A stretch of DNA of 53,627 bases from JAEYKI01 sp036679405. GTDB lineage: Bacteria > Bacillota > Clostridia > Christensenellales > Christensenellaceae. The translations under genes were made by a program, and so were the position numbers. The number at the start of each line of letters is the position of its first letter. The stretch's first letter is position 1. Shown piece after piece: positions 7,833-15,425 of this stretch. The notes under the pieces are model-generated. The model searched no databases. It had not been told where the DNA came from and saw nothing but the letters and a program-made list of their open reading frames with translations. Location: the NCBI GenBank assembly GCA_036679405.1, contig JAVBVZ010000026.1:1-53627 (forward strand), read 5' to 3'.

Positions 7833-9455
7833 TTATTCAAGCGGAAGGTTCGGGTCTATCCGGTGCTGCCAGGTAAATTCCACTTCCTGCGGGATATCAT
7901 AATATTCCTTCATGGCGACAATGGTTCTCGGATCATCATATATGATCCGTGTTCCCGCATCCGGATGCCATGTATCGCTTAAGATATTCGGGTAGGTGAT
8001 GACCTCTACCGACCGGATGTCCTCTCCGTTTTTTATAGCCTGCGACACAGCTTTCAGGCGGAGGTCGTCTTCTTCCTGCATGCTGCTGCCAAAATAGTAC
8101 TGCCGGGTATATCCAAAAACATTGACCGCCGCAATGGCGGCCAGACAGACAAGGACGAGAGCGCTTGCCTTCCTGCTTTTAAGAGAAGAAAGGGCTTCTA
8201 AGAGAACCGTTCCCATAAACAGAACAGAGAAAACCGCAAACAGAACATAAAAGCGGCCGGCCACCGGCGAGTATACCACCATAATGGAAAAGATGGCCGC
8301 CCAGCCCGCAATAAATGCAAAAAACGCAAACAGTTTCTGCCGGTGTATGCTGTAGGCAGCAAAAACATATACCAAAAACAAAATCAGCAGGGTTGCGCCC
8401 ACAGTGCACAGCTCCGCCGGAACCCCCATTTCAAGCGCGCCCTGGTAAAGCCCTGTATTTCGAGCCAGCATATAGGTGCCGGACAGCAAAAACAAAACGA
8501 CCGCAGCGGCGTTTAAAGCGCGCACGCCTTTTCTGCTTTTAAGCAACACAGCGCCCGCCCAGCAGCCGCAGCCCAGCATGCAGAGTACCAGCAGGTAAAA
8601 GTTTTTGCTGAATATGTACTTTAACGCCAGCGGATAACCCTGGGTTATTTTTCCTACAAGCGACAGATCCAGCATGGACGCATAGCTGGGTTCATACTTT
8701 AAAAGTTCCATTTTGGCATCCGTGGCCGGTGAGAGGGCCACAAATAAAAAACCGGCTACGCTGCAAAGCAAAAGGACAATTCCGCCAAACGGCGCTTTTT
8801 TTGTTTTAAACGCCTGGTAGCTTAAAATAAAAATCAAAATAACCGACTGCGCGACCGCGACCTGCTCCTGGGCCGTCGCGGTGAAAAAAAAGCCGATCCC
8901 GAGCAAAAGAAAATAGCTTTTCTTCATTTCCCGGCCGTCAAAGACACGCTGCCAGTAAGAAGACGAAAGAAGCAACAGAGGCAAAAGAGGCCAGACATAT
9001 AAAACCGCGGCCGAAAACCAATAAATGCTTTTGTCTATTACAAAGACTTCTATAAATCCGTACAGACAGCACACGACCGCCGCGATCATAAGAGGCTTTG
9101 CTTTTGTGTTTTTGGAAATCACGTATGTGACAGCCGCCGCCAAAGCCGTAAGCACAACGCTTTGCGCTACCCGCGCTACCCACAGGTTTTGCAGGATCAG
9201 CGTGGTGAAGCTCTGCCAGAAAACGCGCCCCGTTATTGTAAAATAGTGAAGACGGTAATACGCAAGGAATTCGGAAAAATTAAAATGCGTTCCGCTGACA
9301 TCCGGGATCACATTAATATAGGAAAGCGAAGCATATCCAAAGTCATCCAGATACGGCCAGACAAAACTCTGAGCGATGAGCATAACAATGAAAAAGCCTG
9401 AAAAAACAAATATACTTAAGTGCCAGGATCTTTTTTGCTGCAACGTTGTTTCCAT
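7833..9455 (-). CDS. Polytopic membrane protein, DUF6056-like
   Basis: 540 aa from the ATG at 9455. About 12 hydrophobic segments are visible. The first outer loop carries WPYLDDFGYASLSY followed by LHYFTITGRVF; an acidic DD in this loop and a multi-helix body resemble DUF6056 and GT-C-type glycosyltransferases, which use lipid-linked sugars. A large soluble C-terminal part ends with a Tyr/Trp-rich stretch. A transfer of sugars to surface polymers is possible but unproven. No clear Shine-Dalgarno precedes the ATG; a TTG at 9464 is an alternative. A stable hairpin lies in the leader (9479-9517). Confidence 0.6.
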   Translation of the reverse strand: METTLQQKRSWHLSIFVFSGFFIVMLIAQSFVWPYLDDFGYASLSYINVIPDVSGTHFNFSEFLAYYRLHYFTITGRVFWQSFTTLILQNLWVARVAQSVVLTALAAAVTYVISKNTKAKPLMIAAVVCCLYGFIEVFVIDKSIYWFSAAVLYVWPLLPLLLLSSSYWQRVFDGREMKKSYFLLLGIGFFFTATAQEQVAVAQSVILIFILSYQAFKTKKAPFGGIVLLLCSVAGFLFVALSPATDAKMELLKYEPSYASMLDLSLVGKITQGYPLALKYIFSKNFYLLVLCMLGCGCWAGAVLLKSRKGVRALNAAAVVLFLLSGTYMLARNTGLYQGALEMGVPAELCTVGATLLILFLVYVFAAYSIHRQKLFAFFAFIAGWAAIFSIMVVYSPVAGRFYVLFAVFSVLFMGTVLLEALSSLKSRKASALVLVCLAAIAAVNVFGYTRQYYFGSSMQEEDDLRLKAVSQAIKNGEDIRSVEVITYPNILSDTWHPDAGTRIIYDDPRTIVAMKEYYDIPQEVEFTWQHRIDPNLPLE

Positions 9456-9478
9456 ATGCAACAATGCTAAAAAGATTG

Positions 9479-9517
9479 AGGCCGCATCGGGAGTTTTGCG
9501 CCCCCTTCCGGCGGCCT
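9479..9517 (-). other. Stable hairpin in the leader of the DUF6056-like gene
   Basis: On the minus strand AGGCCGC and GCGGCCT enclose an inner GGGGG/CTCCC-type stem. It ends 23 nt before the likely start codon, followed by a short T-rich run (TCTTTTT). Position and stability allow a role as attenuator or translation block, but nothing identifies a ligand. Confidence 0.4.
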
Positions 9518-9589
9518 TAAAATCTAATTTGGCTCCTCCGTTTTCTTCTTTTGAGCGCCGGCCGCAAAAGGGCCGGCCCAGACGGCATA

Positions 9590-9617
9590 TAAAAAACCGG
9601 ATTGCCCCGGTTTTTTA
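9590..9617 (-). terminator. Terminator of prfB
   Basis: AAAAAACCGG / CCGGTTTTTT around a 6-nt loop begins at the base beside the prfB stop codon. T tracts lie on both strands. Confidence 0.9.
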
Positions 9618-10719
9618 TCAGCTCATCACAAGGTACGCGTTGATGAATGCGTCTATATCTCCGTCCATGACCGCGTTTACGTTGCCCACTTCCACGCCGG
9701 TGCGGTGATCTTTGACCATCGTATAGGGATGGAAGACATAAGAACGTATCTGACTGCCCCATTCGATCTTCTTCATATCCCCTTTTATTTCCGAGACTTC
9801 GGCCATACGTTCCGATTCTCTTTTTTCCGCAAGCTTTGATTTCAGCATGCTCATGGCGGTCTCCCGGTTTTGTATCTGGGAGCGCTCATTTTGGCACTGT
9901 ACAACAATGCCGGTGGGCAAATGCGTGATCCGCACAGCCGATTCCGTCTTGTTGACATGCTGTCCGCCCGCGCCCGACGCGCGGTAGGTGTCCACCCTGA
10001 TATCATCCGGCGCAACGGCTATATCTTCGTCGTCATCCTGAATTTCAGGCATCACATCCAGTGAAGCAAAAGACGTGTGCCGCCTTGCATTTGCGTCAAA
10101 AGGCGATATGCGAACCAGCCGGTGCACCCCTTTTTCCGCACGCAAATATCCATAGGCATTAAGGCCTTCTATCAACATGGTCACACTTTTGATGCCCGCC
10201 TCTTCTCCGTCCAGATAATCCAGCGTTTTGACGCCGTAGCCTCTTCGCTCCGCCCAGCGGGTATACATGCGGTAAAGCATTTGCGTCCAGTCCTGCGCTT
10301 CCGTTCCGCCCGCACCCGCATGCAGGGATATGATGGCGCTGTTTGCATCATACTTTCCGGAAAGCAGGGTGCTCAAATGAAAATCCGCCACTTTTTTTTC
10401 AAAATCCGTAAGCGCATGCTGCATTTCGGCGGCCATTGCTTCATCCTCTTCTTCTTCCGCAAGCTCTATCATGGTTTGGATGTCTTCCATAGAAGCGGTC
10501 AGCTCGTCATAATTTTTTATCTTTTGTTCGATCGGCCGCGCCTTTTTTACGATTTTGTTGGCCGACTCCACGTCGTTCCAAAAATCCGGCGCTTCCATCT
10601 TCTCTTTGATTTCCGCAAGCTCTGACTTAAGTGCGGAGACGTCAAAGTGAATCACCTGCCTCTTTCAGCATCTTTTCCACGGTGGACGCCTTTTGTTTCT
10701 GCTCATCCAATGGAATCAA
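9618..10719 (-). CDS. prfB: Peptide chain release factor 2, expressed by +1 programmed frameshift
   Basis: The long frame (9618-10655) holds the RF2 domains: the SPF stop-codon recognition tripeptide and the catalytic GGQ in GAGGQHVNKT. Its 5' end joins a 25-codon zero frame through the canonical slip site CTT-TGA-C at 10641-10647. That short frame starts at TTG 10719, nine nt after GAGAGGGG, and encodes MIPLDEQKQK... ending DSL before the TGA. Shifting gives a 366-aa protein with GGQ near residue 251, the normal RF2 length and position. RF2 releases peptides at UGA and UAA, and low RF2 raises frameshifting, so expression is self-regulated. It follows secA by 21 nt, probably in one transcript. 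Confidence 0.95.
10641..10660 (-). promoter_or_regulatory. prfB +1 frameshift signal
   Basis: On the minus strand the zero frame reads GGT GAT TCA CTT TGA C. The slippery CTT followed by an in-frame TGA stop and a C is the classic RF2 signal. A Shine-Dalgarno-like AGGTG lies five nt before CTT, a little further than the three nt in E. coli. A GTG at 10655 in the shifted frame looks like a start but has no ribosome binding site of its own. Confidence 0.9.
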
Positions 10720-10740
10720 ACTTCAAAACCCCTCTCGTAT

Positions 10741-13410
10741 TTATGATTTGCCGCAGCAGTTTTTATATTTCTTCCCGCTGCCGCATGGGCAGGGCGCATT
10801 GCGCCCCACCGTTTTTTCTTTTTGGGCCGGCTTTGGAGGTCCGTCCTCCCCGGCATTGGTTTTTATTTCTTTCTGCTCTTGCTGCTCAACGCGGCTCTGC
10901 ACCTTGATATGGAAAAGCATGCTCACCGTATCCTCCCGGATATTGGCGACCATTTCGTCAAACATATCAAAGCCTTCCATTTTATATTCGACCACCGGGT
11001 CACGCTGGCCCAGCGCACGCAGGGTGATGCCCCGGCGGAACTGGTCCATCGCGTCGATATGGTCCATCCATTTTTCGTCTACCACACGGAGCAGGACCAT
11101 GCGCTCAATATCCCGCATGTTGAAGTTCGCCTTGCCCATCTCTTCTTCTTTGGCGGCATAGGCGTCGCGCACCAGGCCCGCAAGCTCTTCCCTGAGCGCC
11201 TCCCGGTCGATCCCGGATGTCTCATCCTGCTGGAGCTTTTCGGACTGGACCGCAAAAATGCGTTCCATGCGCGCATTCAGATCTTTAAGATCCCATTCTT
11301 CCGGGAATTTGTCGTCCGGGCAGTACGCGTCTACCGACTCGTTTAGGATGGCGGCGATCATTTCGCGGACGTAACCGGAAATATCGTCCCCCATCAGCAC
11401 CTGGCGGCGCTGCTTATATATGATTTCGCGCTGCGTATTCATGACGTCGTCATATTCCAGCACATGTTTTCTTAAATTGAAGTTGTTGCCCTCTATACGT
11501 TTCTGGGCATTTTCTATCTGACGGGTCAGCATTCCCATTTCCAGAGGAACATTCTCGTCCCCTACCAGGGAATCCATAATATTCTTTACCCGCTCACCCC
11601 CGAACAGACGCATAAGGTCGTCTTCCAGCGCCACAAAAAACTTGGACGAACCCGGGTCTCCCTGACGGCCGCTGCGGCCCCGGAGCTGGTTGTCTATACG
11701 CCGGCTTTCATGACGTTCGGTGCCGATAATGAAAAGCCCGCCTTTGTCTACCACTTCCTTATGCTCCGCTTCGGTCACTGCTTTATGTTTTCCGTAAAGG
11801 TCTGCATATATTTTGCGCGCTTTTAAAATTTCTTCATCTTCGGTATGCGCATGGCTGACCGACTGCTCGATCATTTCGTCATCATAGTCCATCGCGCGCA
11901 TCTCGGCCCTTGCCAGGTAATCCGGATTGCCGCCGAGCAGGATATCCGTGCCGCGGCCGGCCATATTGGTCGCAATGGTCACCGCGCCCTTTTTACCCGC
12001 CTGCGCAATGATCTGCGCTTCTTTCATATGGTTTTTTGCGTTTAAGACCTCATGTTTGATCCCTTTTTTCACCAAAAGGGAAGAAACGTATTCACTGTCC
12101 GCAACCGATACGGTACCCACCAGAACCGGCTGGCCGGTTTTATGAATGATGTCAATCTCGTCTGCGACCGCGTCAAATTTGCCCTTTTTAGTGGAATAGA
12201 TCACATCGTTCAGATCCTGACGGACCATGGGCATATGCGTCGGGATCTCCAGCACTTCCAAATTATAAATGCCTTTAAATTCTTCTTCTTCCGTTTTTGC
12301 CGTACCGGTCATGCCCGAAAGCCTGCTGTACATACGGAAAAAGTTCTGGAACGTGATGGTGGCAAGCGTTTTGGACTCTCTGGCCACGGTGACATGCTCT
12401 TTGGCCTCTATTGCCTGGTGAAGGCCGTCCGAATACCGCCGGCCGATCATCAAACGGCCGGTAAATTCGTCCACAATAATCACTTCCCCGTCCACCACCA
12501 CATAATCCCGGTCTCGGAACATGATATTATGCGCCTTTAATGCCTGGTTGATGTGATGGGACAGTTCCGTATTTTCTATGTCGCTTAAATTTTCCACCCC
12601 AAAGTGGGTTTCAGCTTTCTGAACGCCGTCTTCCGTTAAGTTTACGGCTTTTAATTTCTCGTCCAGTTCAAAATGTTCTTCCGCTTTCAGCCGGGAAACA
12701 AAATGGTCCGCTTTTTCATACATATCCGTTCCCTTGTCCCCGGACCCCGAAATAATGAGCGGCGTCCTGGCTTCGTCGATCAGGATACTGTCCACTTCGT
12801 CCACAATGGCGTAATGGAGTTCCCGCTGCACAAGGTCTGACTTGCGGATCACCATATTGTCCCTTAAATAGTCAAAGCCAAGTTCGTTATTGGTGGCATA
12901 GACGATATCGCAATTGTACGCCGCCTGCTTTTGCTCACGCGTCATCTCCCGGCTGATCAGGCCGACGGTATAGCCGAGATAACGGTAAATTTTGCCCATC
13001 CATTCACTGTCGCGGCGTGCCAGATATTCGTTGACCGTCACAATGTGCACGCCCTTGCCGGGGATAGCGTTTAAAACCGCGGACAGCGTGGCCACCAGCG
13101 TTTTTCCTTCGCCCGTGCGCATCTCCGCAATATTCCCCTGGTGCAGCACGATGCCGCCCTGAAGCTGTACATAAAAATGCCGCAGGCCGATCACGCGCGC
13201 CGACGCTTCACGCACCTGCGCAAAGACTTCGGGGAGAAGATCGTCCAGCGTTTCTCCGTTTTCATACCTTTGTTTGAATTCCTGCGTTTTTCCCTTAAGC
13301 GCTTCGTCGCTCATGGACTTGTATTCGTCCGACAGCGCCTCTATCTTATCCGCAATTTTGCGAACCGGTTTTAAAAGCCGCTCGCTTGAGAAAAAATTGA
13401 ACATTCCCAT
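10741..13410 (-). CDS. secA: Preprotein translocase ATPase SecA
   Basis: 889 aa. SecA drives proteins through SecYEG using ATP. Walker A MRTGEGKT is at 97-104 and the DEVD-type Walker B follows in IVDEVDSILIDEARTPLI. The preprotein cross-linking domain, second nucleotide-binding domain (GTAKTEEEEF, MAGRGTDI) and helical scaffold follow. The last 20 residues form the zinc-binding SEC-C motif (CPCGSGKKYKNCC), which contacts SecB or lipid in other species. Full length, single copy in this window. AAGAAGG lies 10 nt before the ATG. Its promoter is at 13471-13499 and prfB follows. Confidence 0.98.
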   Translation of the reverse strand: MGMFNFFSSERLLKPVRKIADKIEALSDEYKSMSDEALKGKTQEFKQRYENGETLDDLLPEVFAQVREASARVIGLRHFYVQLQGGIVLHQGNIAEMRTGEGKTLVATLSAVLNAIPGKGVHIVTVNEYLARRDSEWMGKIYRYLGYTVGLISREMTREQKQAAYNCDIVYATNNELGFDYLRDNMVIRKSDLVQRELHYAIVDEVDSILIDEARTPLIISGSGDKGTDMYEKADHFVSRLKAEEHFELDEKLKAVNLTEDGVQKAETHFGVENLSDIENTELSHHINQALKAHNIMFRDRDYVVVDGEVIIVDEFTGRLMIGRRYSDGLHQAIEAKEHVTVARESKTLATITFQNFFRMYSRLSGMTGTAKTEEEEFKGIYNLEVLEIPTHMPMVRQDLNDVIYSTKKGKFDAVADEIDIIHKTGQPVLVGTVSVADSEYVSSLLVKKGIKHEVLNAKNHMKEAQIIAQAGKKGAVTIATNMAGRGTDILLGGNPDYLARAEMRAMDYDDEMIEQSVSHAHTEDEEILKARKIYADLYGKHKAVTEAEHKEVVDKGGLFIIGTERHESRRIDNQLRGRSGRQGDPGSSKFFVALEDDLMRLFGGERVKNIMDSLVGDENVPLEMGMLTRQIENAQKRIEGNNFNLRKHVLEYDDVMNTQREIIYKQRRQVLMGDDISGYVREMIAAILNESVDAYCPDDKFPEEWDLKDLNARMERIFAVQSEKLQQDETSGIDREALREELAGLVRDAYAAKEEEMGKANFNMRDIERMVLLRVVDEKWMDHIDAMDQFRRGITLRALGQRDPVVEYKMEGFDMFDEMVANIREDTVSMLFHIKVQSRVEQQEQKEIKTNAGEDGPPKPAQKEKTVGRNAPCPCGSGKKYKNCCGKS

Positions 13411-13470
13411 ATATCTATAACCTTCTTACCTATGCGTACTGAAACATGCCTTTTACCAAGACATCTACTT

Positions 13471-13499
13471 ATTTTATCAAATATATCTTATAAAGTAAA
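13471..13499 (-). promoter_or_regulatory. Promoter of secA-prfB
   Basis: On the minus strand TTTACT (13494-13499), 17 nt, then TAAAAT (13471-13476) with an extended TGA in front. It is 60 nt upstream of the secA start. The rest of the 356-nt gap (13500-13725) holds a small CCGCA/TGCGG hairpin and no gene that I can support. Confidence 0.55.
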
Positions 13500-13725
13500 C
13501 CTGCCCCAGAGCGTACCGCTTTTTTTAAAAACGGGTGCTGCAGAACTAAAAAAACCTTTCCCGGCCTTTTTTTCAAGACACCCTGCCGCACGGGGCTGCG
13601 GATGCGACTTGTTAAATTTTAGTGAATTCTATTTGCCATATCTCCCGCTGCGGCCTCCTTTTTCTGTTTTTTGCCTTCAGGGGCACTTGCGCGCCTAAAA
13701 GCAATGCTTTTTTGGTCCTATAAAA

Positions 13726-13751
13726 AATGCCGGGGCTTATCCCCGGCATTT
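13726..13751 (-). terminator. Terminator of hpf
   Basis: AATGCCGGGG / CCCCGGCATT around a 5-nt loop, with a T tract on the minus strand, lies 16 nt after the hpf stop codon. Confidence 0.85.
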
Positions 13752-13766
13752 GCACTTGCAGAATAT

Positions 13767-14300
13767 TCAACCGACATCAGGCTCGATCAGCCCGTAATTT
13801 CCATCATTACGCAGATACAAAACATTGACATCGTTGGTTTCGGCATTTTTGAAAACGAAGAAGCTGTGCCCAATAAGCTCCATTTGCATCATTGCTTCTT
13901 CAACATCCATTGGCTTAACGGAAAACCTCTTGCTGCGGACAAGTTTAGGGACCCAAACATCTTCGTCTGCATGTTCATATACGGCCGAATCCTGTTTGAA
14001 CGCGTCTTCATGCAGGCGGCGTTCCAGCTTTGTCCGGTGCTTGCGGATCTGCCTCTCCAGCTTTTTAAGCACCGCGTCGATCGACGAATACATGTCCCCT
14101 GTGGCTTCTTCGGCACGGAGCAGGATTCCGTCTATCGGAACGGTGACTTCTGCGATATGCCTGTTTTTCTCAATGCTCAGCATAACGCTCATCTCCGTAT
14201 CCTGCTTGAAATACCGCCCCAGTTTTTCCGCTTTTTTCAGAACAACCCCTTTCAAATAGTCCGATACATTTGTTCCTTTACCAGTGATCTTGATCTTCAT
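13767..14300 (-). CDS. hpf: Ribosome hibernation-promoting factor, long form (HPF/RaiA)
   Basis: 177 aa. The N-terminal half (about 1-100) is the beta-alpha-beta-beta-beta-alpha fold of the RaiA/HPF family that sits in the decoding channel. The C-terminal part (about 120-177, VPKLVRSKRFSVKPMDVEEA...) is the dimerisation domain that makes this the long form, which alone joins two 70S ribosomes into a 100S dimer. AAGGAGGG lies 7 nt before the ATG. Upstream on the same strand is the structured RNA at 14477-14735. A TATAAT at 14446-14451 with TTATTA 17 nt further upstream, and another TATAAT at 14372-14377, could give hpf its own start sites. Confidence 0.95.
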   Translation of the reverse strand: MKIKITGKGTNVSDYLKGVVLKKAEKLGRYFKQDTEMSVMLSIEKNRHIAEVTVPIDGILLRAEEATGDMYSSIDAVLKKLERQIRKHRTKLERRLHEDAFKQDSAVYEHADEDVWVPKLVRSKRFSVKPMDVEEAMMQMELIGHSFFVFKNAETNDVNVLYLRNDGNYGLIEPDVG

Positions 14301-14476
14301 ATGCCTTACCCTCCTTGTATATATAATAAACGGTCGCCCGTTTTGAAAAAGAAATATTTAAATTTACAATTATTATACACAGATTTGGTGAAGGTTAACC
14401 GGTGAATCCGGTGAAAATTAAGTGAACTTTATTTTTTCCCCAAAAATTATACGGCCCGGGGATCTTTTTAATAAAT

Positions 14477-14735
14477 ACCCTAAAATGCCTCACGGCATTT
14501 TAGGGTGAAGCAAGCGCCCGACACTGGTCTTTTCCCCCACATTCGCCGTCCGGAAGTTTTGCTACCCGGCAATTCGCCTCTCACTACCGCTCCTCTCAAC
14601 GCAACGCCCCAATCAGCCGCGCGTTGGACGGACTTACTTCTAACCGCACTATGCTCACGGAAAATTTCTTCCGCTTACGTGGATCGCTTTGCCTGCGGCT
14701 GGCATCGACTTTCAACCACGGACACGCTTAACCTT
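14477..14735 (-). ncRNA. Structured non-coding RNA upstream of hpf, probable raiA-motif RNA
   Basis: A dedicated promoter (14742-14770) is followed by about 260 nt with no coding potential and dense complementarity. The 5' end (AAGCG...CCG, from 14729) pairs with the 3' end (CGG...CGCTT, to 14512). Internal hairpins include CGGAA/TTTCCG, CAACGC/GCGTTG and a GCCGGG/CTTCCGG-type stem. It ends in a 13-bp hairpin capped by GTGA at 14477-14506, followed by U-rich sequence. The raiA motif of Firmicutes and Actinobacteria is a structured RNA of this size located just upstream of raiA/hpf, exactly this position and strand. I assign it by location, size and structure, not by covariance-model match. 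It does not resemble tmRNA or RNase P. Confidence 0.65.
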
Positions 14736-14741
14736 GATTAA

Positions 14742-14770
14742 ATTATACTCTCTTGCCGTCTGGCCGTCAA
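14742..14770 (-). promoter_or_regulatory. Promoter of the hpf-upstream ncRNA
   Basis: TTGACG (14765-14770), 17 nt, perfect TATAAT (14742-14747) on the minus strand, immediately after the comFC stop codon. A strong promoter here without a following reading frame is the main evidence that an RNA gene starts near 14735. Confidence 0.8.
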
Positions 14771-14771
14771 A

Positions 14772-15407
14772 CTAGTTTTCCCGCGCATAGGCAAGCAGGA
14801 TAACGGTTGCGCCCATTTTTGAAAGCACCTTTTCGCAGGCGCGAAAAGTTGCGCCGGTGGTGCACACATCGTCTACCAGCAAAACCTTTTTTCCGGACAA
14901 ATCTTCCTTCTGCAAAGGCGCAAAAGCCCCTTTTACGTTTGTTTCCCTCTGCTTTCTTTCCAGATCAAACTGGGGGCGGGTATCTTTAATGCGGGACAGG
15001 AGCGCCCGGAAAGGAATATCTGTACGGCAGGACAGTTCCTTTGCAAGAATTTCCGACTGGTCAAAGCCCCGCCAGGCCATGCGGCGGGGATGAATGGGCA
15101 CATGCGTGACCACGTCTGCCTCGACCCGGTTTTCCTGCAGGCAGTTTTTCATTCCTTCCGCCATAAAAGCGCCCAGGCAGGGCATATCATCATATTTGAA
15201 ACGGTGGATCAGCGAACGCACAACGCCTTCATACGTAAAAACATACAGAAGCCCGCCATAAAAGCCGTTATGGTTTTCAAGCCGCTCGGCCTTTGGACGG
15301 CAGGCCGCACAGACCTGCCCCGGCTGGGGGACATCCCTCCCGCAGTAAACGCATTTTGCGTCTTTTAATATAAAAAGGTTTTGAAGAACAGCTAACAGAT
15401 CCGCCAT
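14772..15407 (-). CDS. comFC: ComFC-like phosphoribosyltransferase-fold protein
   Basis: 211 aa. A four-cysteine zinc knuckle (C19, C22, C33, C36) precedes a type-I phosphoribosyltransferase domain with the PRPP loop VLLVDDVCTTGAT at about 175-187. This is the ComFC/GntX family; ComFC is needed for DNA uptake after import in transformable species and is thought to act with single-stranded DNA-handling proteins. GAGGG precedes the ATG. It starts 18 nt after recD2, so metK-recD2-comFC read as one unit. No ComFA is present here. Its stop is only a few bases before the ncRNA promoter. Confidence 0.88.
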   Translation of the reverse strand: MADLLAVLQNLFILKDAKCVYCGRDVPQPGQVCAACRPKAERLENHNGFYGGLLYVFTYEGVVRSLIHRFKYDDMPCLGAFMAEGMKNCLQENRVEADVVTHVPIHPRRMAWRGFDQSEILAKELSCRTDIPFRALLSRIKDTRPQFDLERKQRETNVKGAFAPLQKEDLSGKKVLLVDDVCTTGATFRACEKVLSKMGATVILLAYAREN

Positions 15408-15425
15408 GACGATCCCTCTTCCCGG

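Noticed and set aside
7685..7876. Plus-strand open frame of 63 codons
   Set aside because: It begins inside tRNA-Met; the translation simply reads the tRNA sequence.
14477..14735. tmRNA, RNase P RNA, SRP RNA or 6S RNA at this locus
   Set aside because: The conserved cores (tmRNA tRNA-like ends, RNase P GAGGAAAGTCC and ACAGAA, SRP GGAA apical loop) are not found.
14505..14741. Plus-strand open frame of 78 codons opposite the hpf-upstream RNA
   Set aside because: Cys/Arg/Leu-rich translation with no family, antisense to the structured RNA with a strong promoter on the other strand.
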